Part shown: positions 8,654 to 18,204 of the stretch, piece by piece
How positions within the stretch are numbered: the stretch's first letter is position 1
How the letters are laid out: each line of letters starts with the position of its first letter
DNA from: Serpentinimonas sp.
GTDB taxonomy: Bacteria > Pseudomonadota > Gammaproteobacteria > Burkholderiales > Burkholderiaceae_C
Assembly: GCA_025458665.1 (NCBI GenBank)
Contig: JALOSG010000004.1
Span: forward strand, 1-38,667
Reading direction: 5' to 3'
Length of the DNA: 38,667 nt
Notes under the pieces: generated by a model
Seen by the model: only the letters and a program-made list of their open reading frames with translations
What the model was told of the DNA's origin: nothing
Databases searched by the model: none
Made by a program: the position numbers and the translations under genes

Positions 8654-9695
8654 GTCCACGGCGGTTCGGCCCTCGCTGAGCCCCTCCGCGCGGGCCTGGC
8701 AGCGCTTTCGCCGCAACCGGCTGGGCTTCGTGAGCCTGGTGCTGTTCGTGGTGCTGGTGGTGCTGAGCCTGTTTGCCGAGGTGCTGTCGAACGACAAGCC
8801 GCTGGTGGTGCGTTACGAAGGTACCTACTATTTCCCGCTGGTGCAGGACTACCCGGAAACCGTGTTCGGCGGGGATTTTGATGCGCCGACCGACTACCTC
8901 GACCCGTTCATCCGGGAGCGCATCACCGAGGGCAGCAACTTTGCCATCTACCCGCTCAACCCCTATGGGCCGCGCACGCTGAACTACTTTGCCAAGGAGC
9001 CCAACCCGTCCGGGCCGTCGCGCGACAACTGGCTGGGCACCGACGACCGCGGCCGAGACCTGCTGGCCCAGCTCATTTACGGCTTCCGCGTGAGTGTGCT
9101 GTTTGCGCTGGCCCTGACCGCTGTGGGCGTGGTGCTGGGGGTGGTCGCTGGCGCCATACAGGGCTTTTTTGGCGGCAAGACCGACCTGGCGTTCCAGCGC
9201 TTCATCGAGGTGTGGGGCTCCATGCCCGAGCTGTATTTGCTGATCATCTTCAGCGCGGTGTTTGCGCCCAGCATCACGCTGCTGCTGGTGCTGCTCAGTC
9301 TGTTTGGCTGGATGGGTTTGTCGGACTACGTGCGCGCCGAGTTTTTGCGCAACCGCCAGCTGGATTACGTGCGCGCCGCCCGCGCCATGGGCCTGAGCAA
9401 CAGCCAGATCATCTGGCGCCACATACTGCCCAACAGCCTCACGCCGGTGGTCACTTTCCTGCCCTTCCGCATGAGTGCGGCCATTCTGGCGCTCACCTCG
9501 CTGGACTTTCTGGGGCTGGGTGTGCCGCCTGGTACGCCGTCGCTGGGTGAACTGCTGTCCCAGGGCAAGAACAATATCGACGCGTGGTGGATTTCGCTGT
9601 CCACGTTCGCCGTGCTGGTGGTCACGCTGTTGCTGCTCACCTTCATGGGCGATGCCCTGCGCGACGCGCTGGACCCCCGAAAGGCCGACCGATGA
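8637..9695 (+). CDS. yejE: Peptide ABC transporter permease YejE
   Basis: This 352-residue permease of the DppC/OppC family uses a GTG start lying inside the yejB 3' end. It has an N-terminal membrane helix (RLGFVSLVLFVVLVVLSLFAEV) and a long periplasmic segment with GTDDRGRDLLAQLIYGFRVS. The coupling motif is VRAARAMGLSNSQIIWRHILPN. YejE normally pairs with YejB. The stop overlaps the yejF ATG (ATGA), another sign of a tightly coupled operon. No earlier start is plausible without deeper overlap. Confidence 0.93.
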   Translation: MSSSTESTAVRPSLSPSARAWQRFRRNRLGFVSLVLFVVLVVLSLFAEVLSNDKPLVVRYEGTYYFPLVQDYPETVFGGDFDAPTDYLDPFIRERITEGSNFAIYPLNPYGPRTLNYFAKEPNPSGPSRDNWLGTDDRGRDLLAQLIYGFRVSVLFALALTAVGVVLGVVAGAIQGFFGGKTDLAFQRFIEVWGSMPELYLLIIFSAVFAPSITLLLVLLSLFGWMGLSDYVRAEFLRNRQLDYVRAARAMGLSNSQIIWRHILPNSLTPVVTFLPFRMSAAILALTSLDFLGLGVPPGTPSLGELLSQGKNNIDAWWISLSTFAVLVVTLLLLTFMGDALRDALDPRKADR

Positions 9696-11341
9696 ACGCC
9701 CCCGCAGGCCAGAACGTGCAGCCTGGCACGCCGCTGCTGGAGGTGCAGAACCTGAGCGTAGGCTTTGGCGGCCAGCCGGTGGTGCAGGGCCTGAACCTGA
9801 CACTGCGTGCCGGGGAGAAGCTGGCGCTGGTGGGTGAATCGGGCTCCGGGAAAACCGTCTCGGCGTTGAGCCTGCTCAAGCTGGTGCCGCAGGCCGAGGT
9901 GACTGGCACCGCGCGCCTGAATGGCCGCGACCTGCTGCAACTGAGCGAGCGCGAACTGCGTGGCGTGCGCGGCGATGAGGTGGCCTGCATTTTCCAGGAG
10001 CCCATGACGGCGCTCAACCCGCTCTACACCATAGGCAACCAGATTGCCGAAGTGCTCACCTTCAAGAAGGGCCTGCCCCCGCGCGAGGCCCACCAGCGCG
10101 TGCTGGAACTGTTGGTAGCCACCGGCATACCCGAGCCGGAACGCCGCGCCAACGCCTTCCCGCACCAGCTCAGCGGCGGGCAGCGCCAGCGCGCCATGAT
10201 TGCCATGGCGTTGGCCAGCGAGCCCAAGCTTCTCATTGCCGACGAGCCCACCACCGCGCTGGACGCCAGCCTGCGCGTGCAGATGCTGGACTTGCTGGAT
10301 GCCCTGCAGGTGCGCCTGGGCATGGCCGTGCTCATCATCACCCACGACCTGCACCTGGTGAAGCGCTTTGCCCACCGCATTGCCGTCATGGAAAAGGGCT
10401 TGCTGGTGGAGCAGGGGCCTGTGGCCGATGTGTTTGCACGGCCACAACACCCCTACACCCAGAAGCTGCTGAACAGCCGGCCGCAGCGCCCAGCGGATCT
10501 TGACCGCGTGGCCGCCGAGGGCGCCGCGCCGATGAGCGCCCAGGCACTGAAAGTGGCTTACCCCGTGCCATTGCCTGGCTTGAAAGGCTGGTTCAGGAAA
10601 GGCCGGTTTGAAGCCGTACGCGGCATCGACTTTTCCGTACCAGCTGGCCGTACCCTGGGCGTGGTGGGTGAGTCGGGCTCGGGCAAATCGACCCTGGCGC
10701 TGGCCGCGCTGGGCCTGGTGCCACTGGAAGGTACGTTGCAGGTCATGGGCCAGAGCTGGGCCGCCGTGCAAGGCCAAAAGCATGCTCTGCGCGCCCTGCG
10801 CCAGCAAGTACAGGTGGTGTTCCAGGACCCGTTTTCCTCGTTGTCCCCGCGTTTTTCCATCGAGCAGATCGTGGGTGAGGGCTTGCGCATCCACCACCCG
10901 CAGGCCAGCGAGATGGAGCGGCGCGACCGCGTGCTGGCTGCCTTGAAGGAAGTGGGCTTGCTGGGCGGCCTGACTCAGGAGCAGCAACTGGCCTGGCTGC
11001 AGCGCTACCCGCACGAGTTTTCGGGTGGGCAGCGCCAACGCATTGCCATTGCGCGTGCGCTCATTGTGGAGCCGCGCATGCTGGTGCTCGATGAGCCCAC
11101 CAGCGCGCTGGACGTGACGGTGCAGAAGCAGGTGATTGAGCTGCTGCTGCAACTGCAGCGCCAGCGCGGCCTGAGCTACCTGCTCATTACCCACGACGTG
11201 GACGTGATCTGGGCCATGGCGCACGAAGTCATGGTGATGCGCGAGGGCAGGGTGGTGGAGGCGGGCACAACCGAACGTGTGTTGAAGCAGCCCGAGCATC
11301 CATACACGCAGGCCCTGGTGGGCAGCGCTGCAGCGCTTTGA
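9692..11341 (+). CDS. yejF: Peptide ABC transporter ATPase with two nucleotide-binding domains
   Basis: The 549-residue protein carries two complete ABC ATPase domains in one chain, as in E. coli YejF. Domain 1 has Walker A GESGSGKT (about residue 48), signature LSGGQRQRAM and Walker B LLIADEPTTALD. Domain 2 has GESGSGKST (about residue 326), FSGGQRQRIAIA and MLVLDEPTSALD. Each has an H-loop ITHD. The oligopeptide C-terminal motif HPYTQ occurs after both domains. The start at 9692 (ATGA with yejE) is chosen over 9584, which lies inside yejE. It powers YejB/YejE import. Confidence 0.95.
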   Translation: MNAPAGQNVQPGTPLLEVQNLSVGFGGQPVVQGLNLTLRAGEKLALVGESGSGKTVSALSLLKLVPQAEVTGTARLNGRDLLQLSERELRGVRGDEVACIFQEPMTALNPLYTIGNQIAEVLTFKKGLPPREAHQRVLELLVATGIPEPERRANAFPHQLSGGQRQRAMIAMALASEPKLLIADEPTTALDASLRVQMLDLLDALQVRLGMAVLIITHDLHLVKRFAHRIAVMEKGLLVEQGPVADVFARPQHPYTQKLLNSRPQRPADLDRVAAEGAAPMSAQALKVAYPVPLPGLKGWFRKGRFEAVRGIDFSVPAGRTLGVVGESGSGKSTLALAALGLVPLEGTLQVMGQSWAAVQGQKHALRALRQQVQVVFQDPFSSLSPRFSIEQIVGEGLRIHHPQASEMERRDRVLAALKEVGLLGGLTQEQQLAWLQRYPHEFSGGQRQRIAIARALIVEPRMLVLDEPTSALDVTVQKQVIELLLQLQRQRGLSYLLITHDVDVIWAMAHEVMVMREGRVVEAGTTERVLKQPEHPYTQALVGSAAAL

Positions 11342-11348
11342 CCCGGTC

Positions 11349-11370
11349 GGGGCGGGCTGCAAGCCCCGCC
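11349..11370. other. GC-rich hairpin after yejF
   Basis: GGCGGGCT, loop GCA and AGCCCCGCC form a strong stem with a single bulge, starting about 10 nt after the yejF stop. No T tract follows. It probably marks the mRNA end of the yej operon or stabilises it, but it is not a textbook terminator. Confidence 0.4.
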
Positions 11371-11434
11371 ACAGCGGCTTGCGGCATACTAGGCCCCGTA
11401 CCCTTTTGAGCAGGCTTGCTCTGTTGGTTTGAAC

Positions 11435-12241
11435 ATGCCCCCAGCTCCGCACTCGGCCAGCGCCCCTTCTGTATCTGTCCCCCGCCCGCCCGTGGGTGTG
11501 TCCTCGCCCATACGGTGGCTGCGGCTGGGCTGGGCCGACCTGGCCGCGCAGCCGCTGCCAGGACTTTTGCATGGGCTCGCGCTGGCGGGCTTTGGCTGGT
11601 TGCTGGTGCTGCTGGCGCGGGATCAGTTCTGGTGGCTCGCGGGGGCATTTTCGGGTTTTCTGATCGTCGCGCCCGTCATGGCCACGGGTTTGTACGAGAT
11701 CAGCCGCAGGCGCGAACTGGGCTTGTCCACGCCCCTGCGGCACATCTGGGCACTCTGGCGTTCCGGCGACCGGCGGCTGGTGGGTTTTGGCGTCTTGCTG
11801 GGCGCTGCAGGTACTGGCTGGGTGCTCACATCGGCCGGGCTGATCACGCTGTGGTCCGAGGTGCCTGTGCAGCGTCCCATGGACTTTGTGCGCCACGTGG
11901 TGCTGGCCGACTCGCCGGGTTTGTTCGAGGTCTGGGTGCTGCTGGGTGCACTGCTGGCTGCGCCCATGTTCGCCTCCACGGTGCTGACGCTGCCCATGCT
12001 GGTGGACACGCGCGCGCCGGTGTGGCACGCCGTGGGGGAAAGCTGGAGGGCTGTGGCGGTGCATCCTTTGCCCATGGCCCTGTGGGCGTTCCTGATCGCC
12101 TTGCTGGTCATGTTGAGCCTGGGCACCCTGCTGTTGGGCCTGGTCGTGCTGGCGCCCCTGCTGGGCCACGCCAGCTGGCACGCCTACCGCGATCTCGCGG
12201 GCGATGCGCGGCTCGGTAGCCGCTCGTCGCAATCCTTCTGA
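11435..12241 (+). CDS. DUF2189 family integral membrane protein
   Basis: This polytopic membrane protein (268 residues from the ATG) has about six hydrophobic segments. A conserved early block is IRWLRLGWADLAAQPLPGLLHG, which resembles the DUF2189 family, and the segment GFLIVAPVMATGLYEISRR is also family-like. The function of the family is unknown. A TTG two codons upstream (11429) is the alternative start; neither has a convincing ribosome-binding site. The gene is followed 9 bp later by the DUF2788 gene, so the two are probably cotranscribed. Confidence 0.82.
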   Translation: MPPAPHSASAPSVSVPRPPVGVSSPIRWLRLGWADLAAQPLPGLLHGLALAGFGWLLVLLARDQFWWLAGAFSGFLIVAPVMATGLYEISRRRELGLSTPLRHIWALWRSGDRRLVGFGVLLGAAGTGWVLTSAGLITLWSEVPVQRPMDFVRHVVLADSPGLFEVWVLLGALLAAPMFASTVLTLPMLVDTRAPVWHAVGESWRAVAVHPLPMALWAFLIALLVMLSLGTLLLGLVVLAPLLGHASWHAYRDLAGDARLGSRSSQSF

Positions 12242-12250
12242 GGAAGCGCT

Positions 12251-12472
12251 GTGCAAGGGTCGGTTTTTGGCTACACCGAGGCGCAGATCGCCCAGTTCGG
12301 CTTGACCTTTGGCGTAGGGGCCTTCATCCTCTACATGTTGTTCATCGTCCTGAATCTGGCCCGCGAATCGAAAGCGGGCAAGTTTGGCACCTTCATTCTT
12401 TTTCTGGTGCTTTCGTTCGGGATGCTGGGATTTCTGGCAAAAAACGCCATCAAGTGGATACTGAATATCTGA
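12251..12472 (+). CDS. DUF2788 family small membrane protein
   Basis: A 73-residue protein with a GTG start and GAGGAAG just upstream. It has two predicted membrane helices (about residues 17-35 and 46-63) separated by the short basic loop RESKAGKFG. The pattern matches DUF2788, short proteins known mainly from beta- and gammaproteobacteria. No function is known. It is packed between the DUF2189 gene (9 bp) and the GspE-like gene (13 bp), which suggests one transcript. Confidence 0.82.
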   Translation: MQGSVFGYTEAQIAQFGLTFGVGAFILYMLFIVLNLARESKAGKFGTFILFLVLSFGMLGFLAKNAIKWILNI

Positions 12473-12485
12473 GCGAGCCGACTGC

Positions 12486-14960
12486 ATGAGTGTGAACACA
12501 CCGACCCATTTCTCCCTGCCCAACTGGGACCACGATGACGAGTTTGTGGTGGGCGACAAAAAACTGAAATGTTCGGCCGAAGGATGGAATGGCAATTCCA
12601 TGTCGGGCTACCTGCTGGACTTCAATCCCGAGGCGCGAAGCATCAAATTGCTGCCTACCGGGGCAGACCGGGCTGTGGTGCTCAAGTTCACGCAGATCAA
12701 GCGCCTGAAGCTGGAGCATCTGGACGGCATAGACCGGGATTTCTCTCCCTCCATCCTGAGCGACGACACGGGGCCCGCCTCTGGCTCGGGGCACTTCTCC
12801 TTCGTCATACACCTGAAGGATGCCGCCATTTTTTCGGGTCTCGCGCACGCCCACAAGCGCAAGTCCTACGGGCTGTGGCTGTTCCCCAAGCGCGCGCTGG
12901 ACGACGATCCTTTCCGTGTCTTCATGCCCAAGTCGGCCATCACCCGGCTAGAGATCAAGAACACGGCGGGCCAGTCCGAACTCGACACCGACTTCAAGCC
13001 GCTGGACTTTGACGACACCGTGGCCGCGGAACTGGAGACGCTGGATCTGGCGGAAGCAGTGAATGCGCCATCTTCCATGGTGGAGAACCAGCAGCAATTG
13101 ATGGCGGCCCTGGAGAATCAGGCCAACCTCAAGCCGGTCCCGATTGGTGAGGCGCTGCGTGGGCTCGGCAAGATTTCCCATGAACAGCTGGCTCTGGCGC
13201 TGCAGCGGCAGAAAGAGGACAAGAAAGTCCCTCTGGGCCAGGTGCTGGTGGACATGAAGCTGGTATCTCCGGCCGACCTGCAGGTGGCGTTTGCCCGCAA
13301 GCTGGGCTACCCGTTCGTGGACCTGAAGAAGTTTCCGGTGGACGTGGGCGCGCTGCGCCATGTGTCTTTTGCCATGGCGAGCCGCCTCAAGGTGCTGCCG
13401 GTGCTAGAGATGGGGAACTCCGTGGTGGTGGCCATGCTGGACCCGCTGCAGTTCAAGGTGATTGAAGAACTGGAGTTCACCACCCAGCGCAAAGTCATTC
13501 CGGTAGTGACCACCAGCACCGATCTGCCGCTGACCATTGCCAAGCTCTACCGCGGTCTTGGTGCGACCGACGAGCCCGTGGATGGGCAGACTGCGCGCGA
13601 TGAGCCTGCCAGCACCGGCGCGGCCAACGGCAGTGGCATGGACGCCATGCTACTGGCGGCGGAGCTGGTGGGCGACCAGGCTGGGCGGCAGGACGAGGAG
13701 GTGCAGATCGAGCAGTCGGACAACACGCTGGTCCGTCTCATCAACTCCATGATCACCGAGGCCTACCACCAGGGCGCTTCCGACATCCACATCGAGCCCT
13801 ATCCAGGACGTGAGAAGCTGGTCATCCGCTTCCGGGTGGACGGTGAGATGCGCTCCTACCTGGAGTTGCCTTCGAGCTACCGGAATGCGCTGGTGGCGCG
13901 CATCAAGATCATGTGCGACCTGGATATTTCCGAGCGCCGCAAGCCGCAGGATGGAAAGATCAACTTCGCCAAGTTCGGGCCCCTGCGCATTGAACTGCGC
14001 GTGGCCACCATTCCCACCTCCAGCGGGCTGGAAGATGTGGTGCTGCGCATACTGTCTTCGTCCAAGAGCCTGCCGCTGGAGGCCTTGCACCTGAGCCAGC
14101 ACAACCTGGCACAGATTGCCTACATGGTGGAACGCCCGTACGGGCTGTTCCTGTGCGTGGGCCCCACGGGCTCGGGCAAGACCACCACCCTGCACTCGGC
14201 CCTGCAGCGGGTGAATACGCCCAACCGGAAAATCTGGACCGCCGAAGACCCCGTGGAAATCACCCAGCGCGGGCTGCGCCAGATCCAGGTCAACCCCAAG
14301 ATAGGCTGGACCTTTGCCACCGCGTTGCGTTCGCTGCTGCGTGCCGACCCCGACGTGATCATGGTGGGCGAGATTCGCGATGGTGAAACGGCGGAGATTG
14401 CCGTGGAGGCGTCGCTCACCGGCCACCTGGTGCTCTCCACGCTGCACACCAACTCGGCCGCGGAAACCATCACCCGCCTGATCGATCTGGGTGTGGACCC
14501 GTTCTCTTTTGCCGATTCCCTGCTGGGTGTTCTGGCCCAGCGCCTGGTGCGCAGTTTCTGCAAGGCGTGTGTGAAGGAATCCCCCATGACGCCCGACCGG
14601 CTGGACGAGCTGGTGGCCGACTACCAGGCGGCGCTGCCCCACGACCATCCCGAACGCGACCGCGACGCGCTGGTCAGCCGGTGGAAACAGCAGCTGGGTC
14701 GGCAGGGCAGGTTGTACGAATACAAGCCTGTGGGTTGCGAGCAGTGTGGCCAGACCGGCTACCGGGGCCGCGTGGCCATCCATGAACTGCTGTCCACATC
14801 GCCCGAGGTGCGGCGCAAGATACAGGCCCGCGGCCGCCCTGACGAGATACAGGCCCTGGCCATGATGGAGGGCCTGCGCACCCTGCGCCAGGACGGTATA
14901 GAAAAGGTCTTGCAAGGCCAGACCAGTCTGGCCGAAGTGCGCTCAGGCGCGAACGCCTGA
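12486..14960 (+). CDS. GspE/PilB-type secretion or pilus ATPase with an extended N-terminus
   Basis: At 824 residues this is far longer than PilB or GspE (about 490-570). Residues 1-190 form a region I cannot assign. Residues about 220-355 look like an MshEN (GspE N-terminal) domain with IGEALRGLGKISHEQLALALQRQ and PLGQVLVDMKLVSPADLQ; such domains can bind cyclic di-GMP. The ATPase core has Walker A GPTGSGKTTT (about residue 559), an Asp box, a Walker B region with RADPDVIMVGEIRD and the His box LSTLHTNSA. A zinc-type tetracysteine (CKAC and CEQC) is also present. It should power assembly of a type IV pilus or type II secretion filament. No other pilus or secretion gene is adjacent, so its machine is unknown. 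Confidence 0.88.
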   Translation: MSVNTPTHFSLPNWDHDDEFVVGDKKLKCSAEGWNGNSMSGYLLDFNPEARSIKLLPTGADRAVVLKFTQIKRLKLEHLDGIDRDFSPSILSDDTGPASGSGHFSFVIHLKDAAIFSGLAHAHKRKSYGLWLFPKRALDDDPFRVFMPKSAITRLEIKNTAGQSELDTDFKPLDFDDTVAAELETLDLAEAVNAPSSMVENQQQLMAALENQANLKPVPIGEALRGLGKISHEQLALALQRQKEDKKVPLGQVLVDMKLVSPADLQVAFARKLGYPFVDLKKFPVDVGALRHVSFAMASRLKVLPVLEMGNSVVVAMLDPLQFKVIEELEFTTQRKVIPVVTTSTDLPLTIAKLYRGLGATDEPVDGQTARDEPASTGAANGSGMDAMLLAAELVGDQAGRQDEEVQIEQSDNTLVRLINSMITEAYHQGASDIHIEPYPGREKLVIRFRVDGEMRSYLELPSSYRNALVARIKIMCDLDISERRKPQDGKINFAKFGPLRIELRVATIPTSSGLEDVVLRILSSSKSLPLEALHLSQHNLAQIAYMVERPYGLFLCVGPTGSGKTTTLHSALQRVNTPNRKIWTAEDPVEITQRGLRQIQVNPKIGWTFATALRSLLRADPDVIMVGEIRDGETAEIAVEASLTGHLVLSTLHTNSAAETITRLIDLGVDPFSFADSLLGVLAQRLVRSFCKACVKESPMTPDRLDELVADYQAALPHDHPERDRDALVSRWKQQLGRQGRLYEYKPVGCEQCGQTGYRGRVAIHELLSTSPEVRRKIQARGRPDEIQALAMMEGLRTLRQDGIEKVLQGQTSLAEVRSGANA

Positions 14961-14969
14961 GCCTGTTCT

Positions 14970-16229
<1,260 letters not shown>

Positions 16230-16284
16230 GGGCGGGTCTTCCTCGTGGTGTGTGGGGTTCAGGGTTGCGAAAAAATCGTCCGGC

Positions 16285-17373
16285 CTAGCGCGCACCGGCG
16301 CGCTGGGCAAAATGCCAGGCCAGTTCGGCCATGGGCTTGGCGCCCGCGCCCGACTGGCGCGCCTGCGCGCTCGATGCGGTGCCGTCTTCCACCCGCTTGG
16401 CTATGCCTTGCAGAATGGCAGCCAGGCGGAACATGTTGTAGGCCAGGTAAAAGTTCCAGTCGGCCATGAGCTGTTCGGGGGACACCCAGCCCACCTGCTG
16501 GCAGTACAGCGCGATGTATTCCTCTTCCGAAGGAATGCCGAGTTCGGCCAGGTCCAGGCCGGCAATGCCACGGAACATGCCCGGCGGAATGTGCCAGGAC
16601 ATGCAGTGGTAGCTGAAGTCGGCCAGCGGGTGGCCCAGTGTGGAGAGTTCCCAGTCGAGCACGGCCAGCACGCGCGGCTCGTTGGGGTGGAACATGAGGT
16701 TGTCCAGCCGGTAGTCCCCGTGCACCACCGAGACCAGCGCGCTGTCCTGCGCCATGGCGGGCATGTGGCCGGGCAGCCATTCGATGAGCCAGTCCATTTC
16801 GGGAATGGGCTGCGTGATGGAAGCCACGTACTGCTTGGACCAGCGGCCAATCTGGCGCTCGAAATAGTTGCCCGGGCGGCCGTAGTCCGACAGGCCTGCA
16901 GCGGCCACATCGACCTTGTGGAGCTCGGCCAGCACACGGTTCATTTCCAGGTAGTGCGCGCGCCGCTGCTCGGGCGCCATGCCGGGCAGGGATTGCTCCC
17001 ACAGCACGCGCCCTTGCACGTGTTCCATCACGTAGAAAGCGCGCCCCACCACCGACTCGTCCTCGCACAGCACATGCATGTGGGCCACGGGCACGGCGGT
17101 GTGTTCCAGGCCGCGCATGACGCGGAACTCCCGCTCGATGGCGTGCGCCGATGGCAGCAGCTTGGCCACCGGGCCCGGCTTGGCCCGCATGACGTACTGG
17201 CGCGCGGGCGTTTGCAGCCGGTAGGTGGGGTTGGACTGGCCGCCGGGAAACTTCTCTATGGTCAGCGGCCCGGCAAACCCTTCCAGGTTCGCGCCCAGCC
17301 AGCGCTCCAGCGCCGCCACATCGAGGCCGTGGCCGGCGGGCGCTTCGTTCGGGGTGCTTGTCTGCTCTGCCAT
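16285..17373 (-). CDS. APH-like phosphotransferase (ACAD10/11 kinase-domain type)
   Basis: This 362-residue protein has the aminoglycoside-phosphotransferase/choline-kinase fold. The glycine-rich start [12 protein letters not shown] precedes an ATP-lysine region (YVMRAKPGP). The catalytic block [15 protein letters not shown] and the metal-binding VLDWELS come later. Homologues beside acyl-CoA dehydrogenase genes are thought to phosphorylate hydroxyacyl groups, as proposed for ACAD10/11, and not antibiotics. The start at 17373 is chosen because MAEQTST precedes the conserved region; the track start at 17448 reads through the repeat-rich gap into the regulator gene. The stop is 55 bp from the dehydrogenase start. 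Confidence 0.9.
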   Translation of the reverse strand: MAEQTSTPNEAPAGHGLDVAALERWLGANLEGFAGPLTIEKFPGGQSNPTYRLQTPARQYVMRAKPGPVAKLLPSAHAIEREFRVMRGLEHTAVPVAHMHVLCEDESVVGRAFYVMEHVQGRVLWEQSLPGMAPEQRRAHYLEMNRVLAELHKVDVAAAGLSDYGRPGNYFERQIGRWSKQYVASITQPIPEMDWLIEWLPGHMPAMAQDSALVSVVHGDYRLDNLMFHPNEPRVLAVLDWELSTLGHPLADFSYHCMSWHIPPGMFRGIAGLDLAELGIPSEEEYIALYCQQVGWVSPEQLMADWNFYLAYNMFRLAAILQGIAKRVEDGTASSAQARQSGAGAKPMAELAWHFAQRAGAR

Positions 17374-17380
17374 CGTTATC

Positions 17381-17413
17381 TTTGTGCTGTCTTTGTACTG
17401 TCTTTGTTGTTCT
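17381..17413. repeat. 11-bp tandem repeats ahead of the APH-like gene
   Basis: TTTGTGCTGTC, TTTGTACTGTC and a partial TTTGTTGTTCT lie head to tail; the first two copies differ at one base. They fill most of the 55-bp gap between the Crp/Fnr-like gene and the APH-like gene, next to the ribosome-binding region. They may be a small slippage product or a binding site. Confidence 0.6.
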
Positions 17414-17428
17414 AGGTGTGGCTGGGGC

Positions 17429-18148
17429 TCAGTGTTCGGCTTCCGCAATGCGAAGCAACAAAGCCCGGTCGCGCACCACCAGGCCGCCCGGCTCTATGCG
17501 GATGGCGTCCTCGCGCTCCATGGTCTTGAGTTCCTGGTTCACCCGCTGGCGGGACGCGCCCAGCAACTGGGCCAGTTCCTCCTGGGCCAGCTGCAGGCCA
17601 ATACGGGTCTCGTTGCCATCCTGCAGGCAGGGCACGCCGTAGCTGCGCACCAGGTGCAACAACTGCTTGGCCAGCCGGGCGCGCAGGGGCAGGGTGTTCA
17701 AGTCTTCCACCAGCCCGAACAGCGTGCGTATGCGGCGCGCCTGCAGCCGCATGAGGGCTTCGTACAGCTCCACATGCACCGTGAGAATTTTCTGGAAGTC
17801 GCTGCGCATGACGCATAGCAGCGTGGTGGGTCCGTGGGCGTAGGCATCGTGCGTGCGCTGGTCGCCGTCGAACATGGCCACATCGCCAAACCACACGCCC
17901 GGCTCCACATAGGTCAGCGTGATCTGCTTGCCCGTGAGCGAGGTGGAACTCACGCGCACGGCACCCTTGGCCACTGCGGACCAGAAGCTGGGCGGGTCGC
18001 CACGGGCAACGATCAGATCGCCGTCCTTGTAGCGTTTCACATGCGCGCATCGGAGTATGTCGTGTCTCAGGGAAGGAGAGAGCGTGTTGAACCAACGCCC
18101 GGCGTTGATCGCTTCTCTTTCGTCCATTGTCAGAATTGGCTCATCCAT
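17429..18148 (-). CDS. Crp/Fnr family transcription regulator
   Basis: This 239-residue protein has an N-terminal cyclic-nucleotide-binding-like domain (about 25-140, with YKDGDLIVARGDPPSFW and GVWFGDVAMFDG). A dimerisation helix and a C-terminal winged helix follow (about 165-230, QEELAQLLGASRQRVNQELKTME). The cAMP-contact residues of true Crp are not evident and no iron-sulfur cysteine cluster like that of Fnr is seen, so the effector is unknown. It sits inside the acyl-CoA operon between the crotonase and kinase genes and probably controls this operon. The start at 18148 follows the family N-terminus; a weaker in-frame ATG lies at 18127. Confidence 0.88.
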   Translation of the reverse strand: MDEPILTMDEREAINAGRWFNTLSPSLRHDILRCAHVKRYKDGDLIVARGDPPSFWSAVAKGAVRVSSTSLTGKQITLTYVEPGVWFGDVAMFDGDQRTHDAYAHGPTTLLCVMRSDFQKILTVHVELYEALMRLQARRIRTLFGLVEDLNTLPLRARLAKQLLHLVRSYGVPCLQDGNETRIGLQLAQEELAQLLGASRQRVNQELKTMEREDAIRIEPGGLVVRDRALLLRIAEAEH

Positions 18149-18204
18149 GGCGTGTCTTTTGGGTGACTGGGGGCGGGGAGGGGAGTCGCGGCGGCGACGC
18201 GGCG

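Noticed and set aside
9365-12601. 1078-codon minus-strand ORF
   Set aside because: It runs antisense through yejE, yejF and the DUF2189 gene, has a low-complexity His/Gln/Arg-rich product and no recognisable domain. It is a shadow of high-GC coding sequence.
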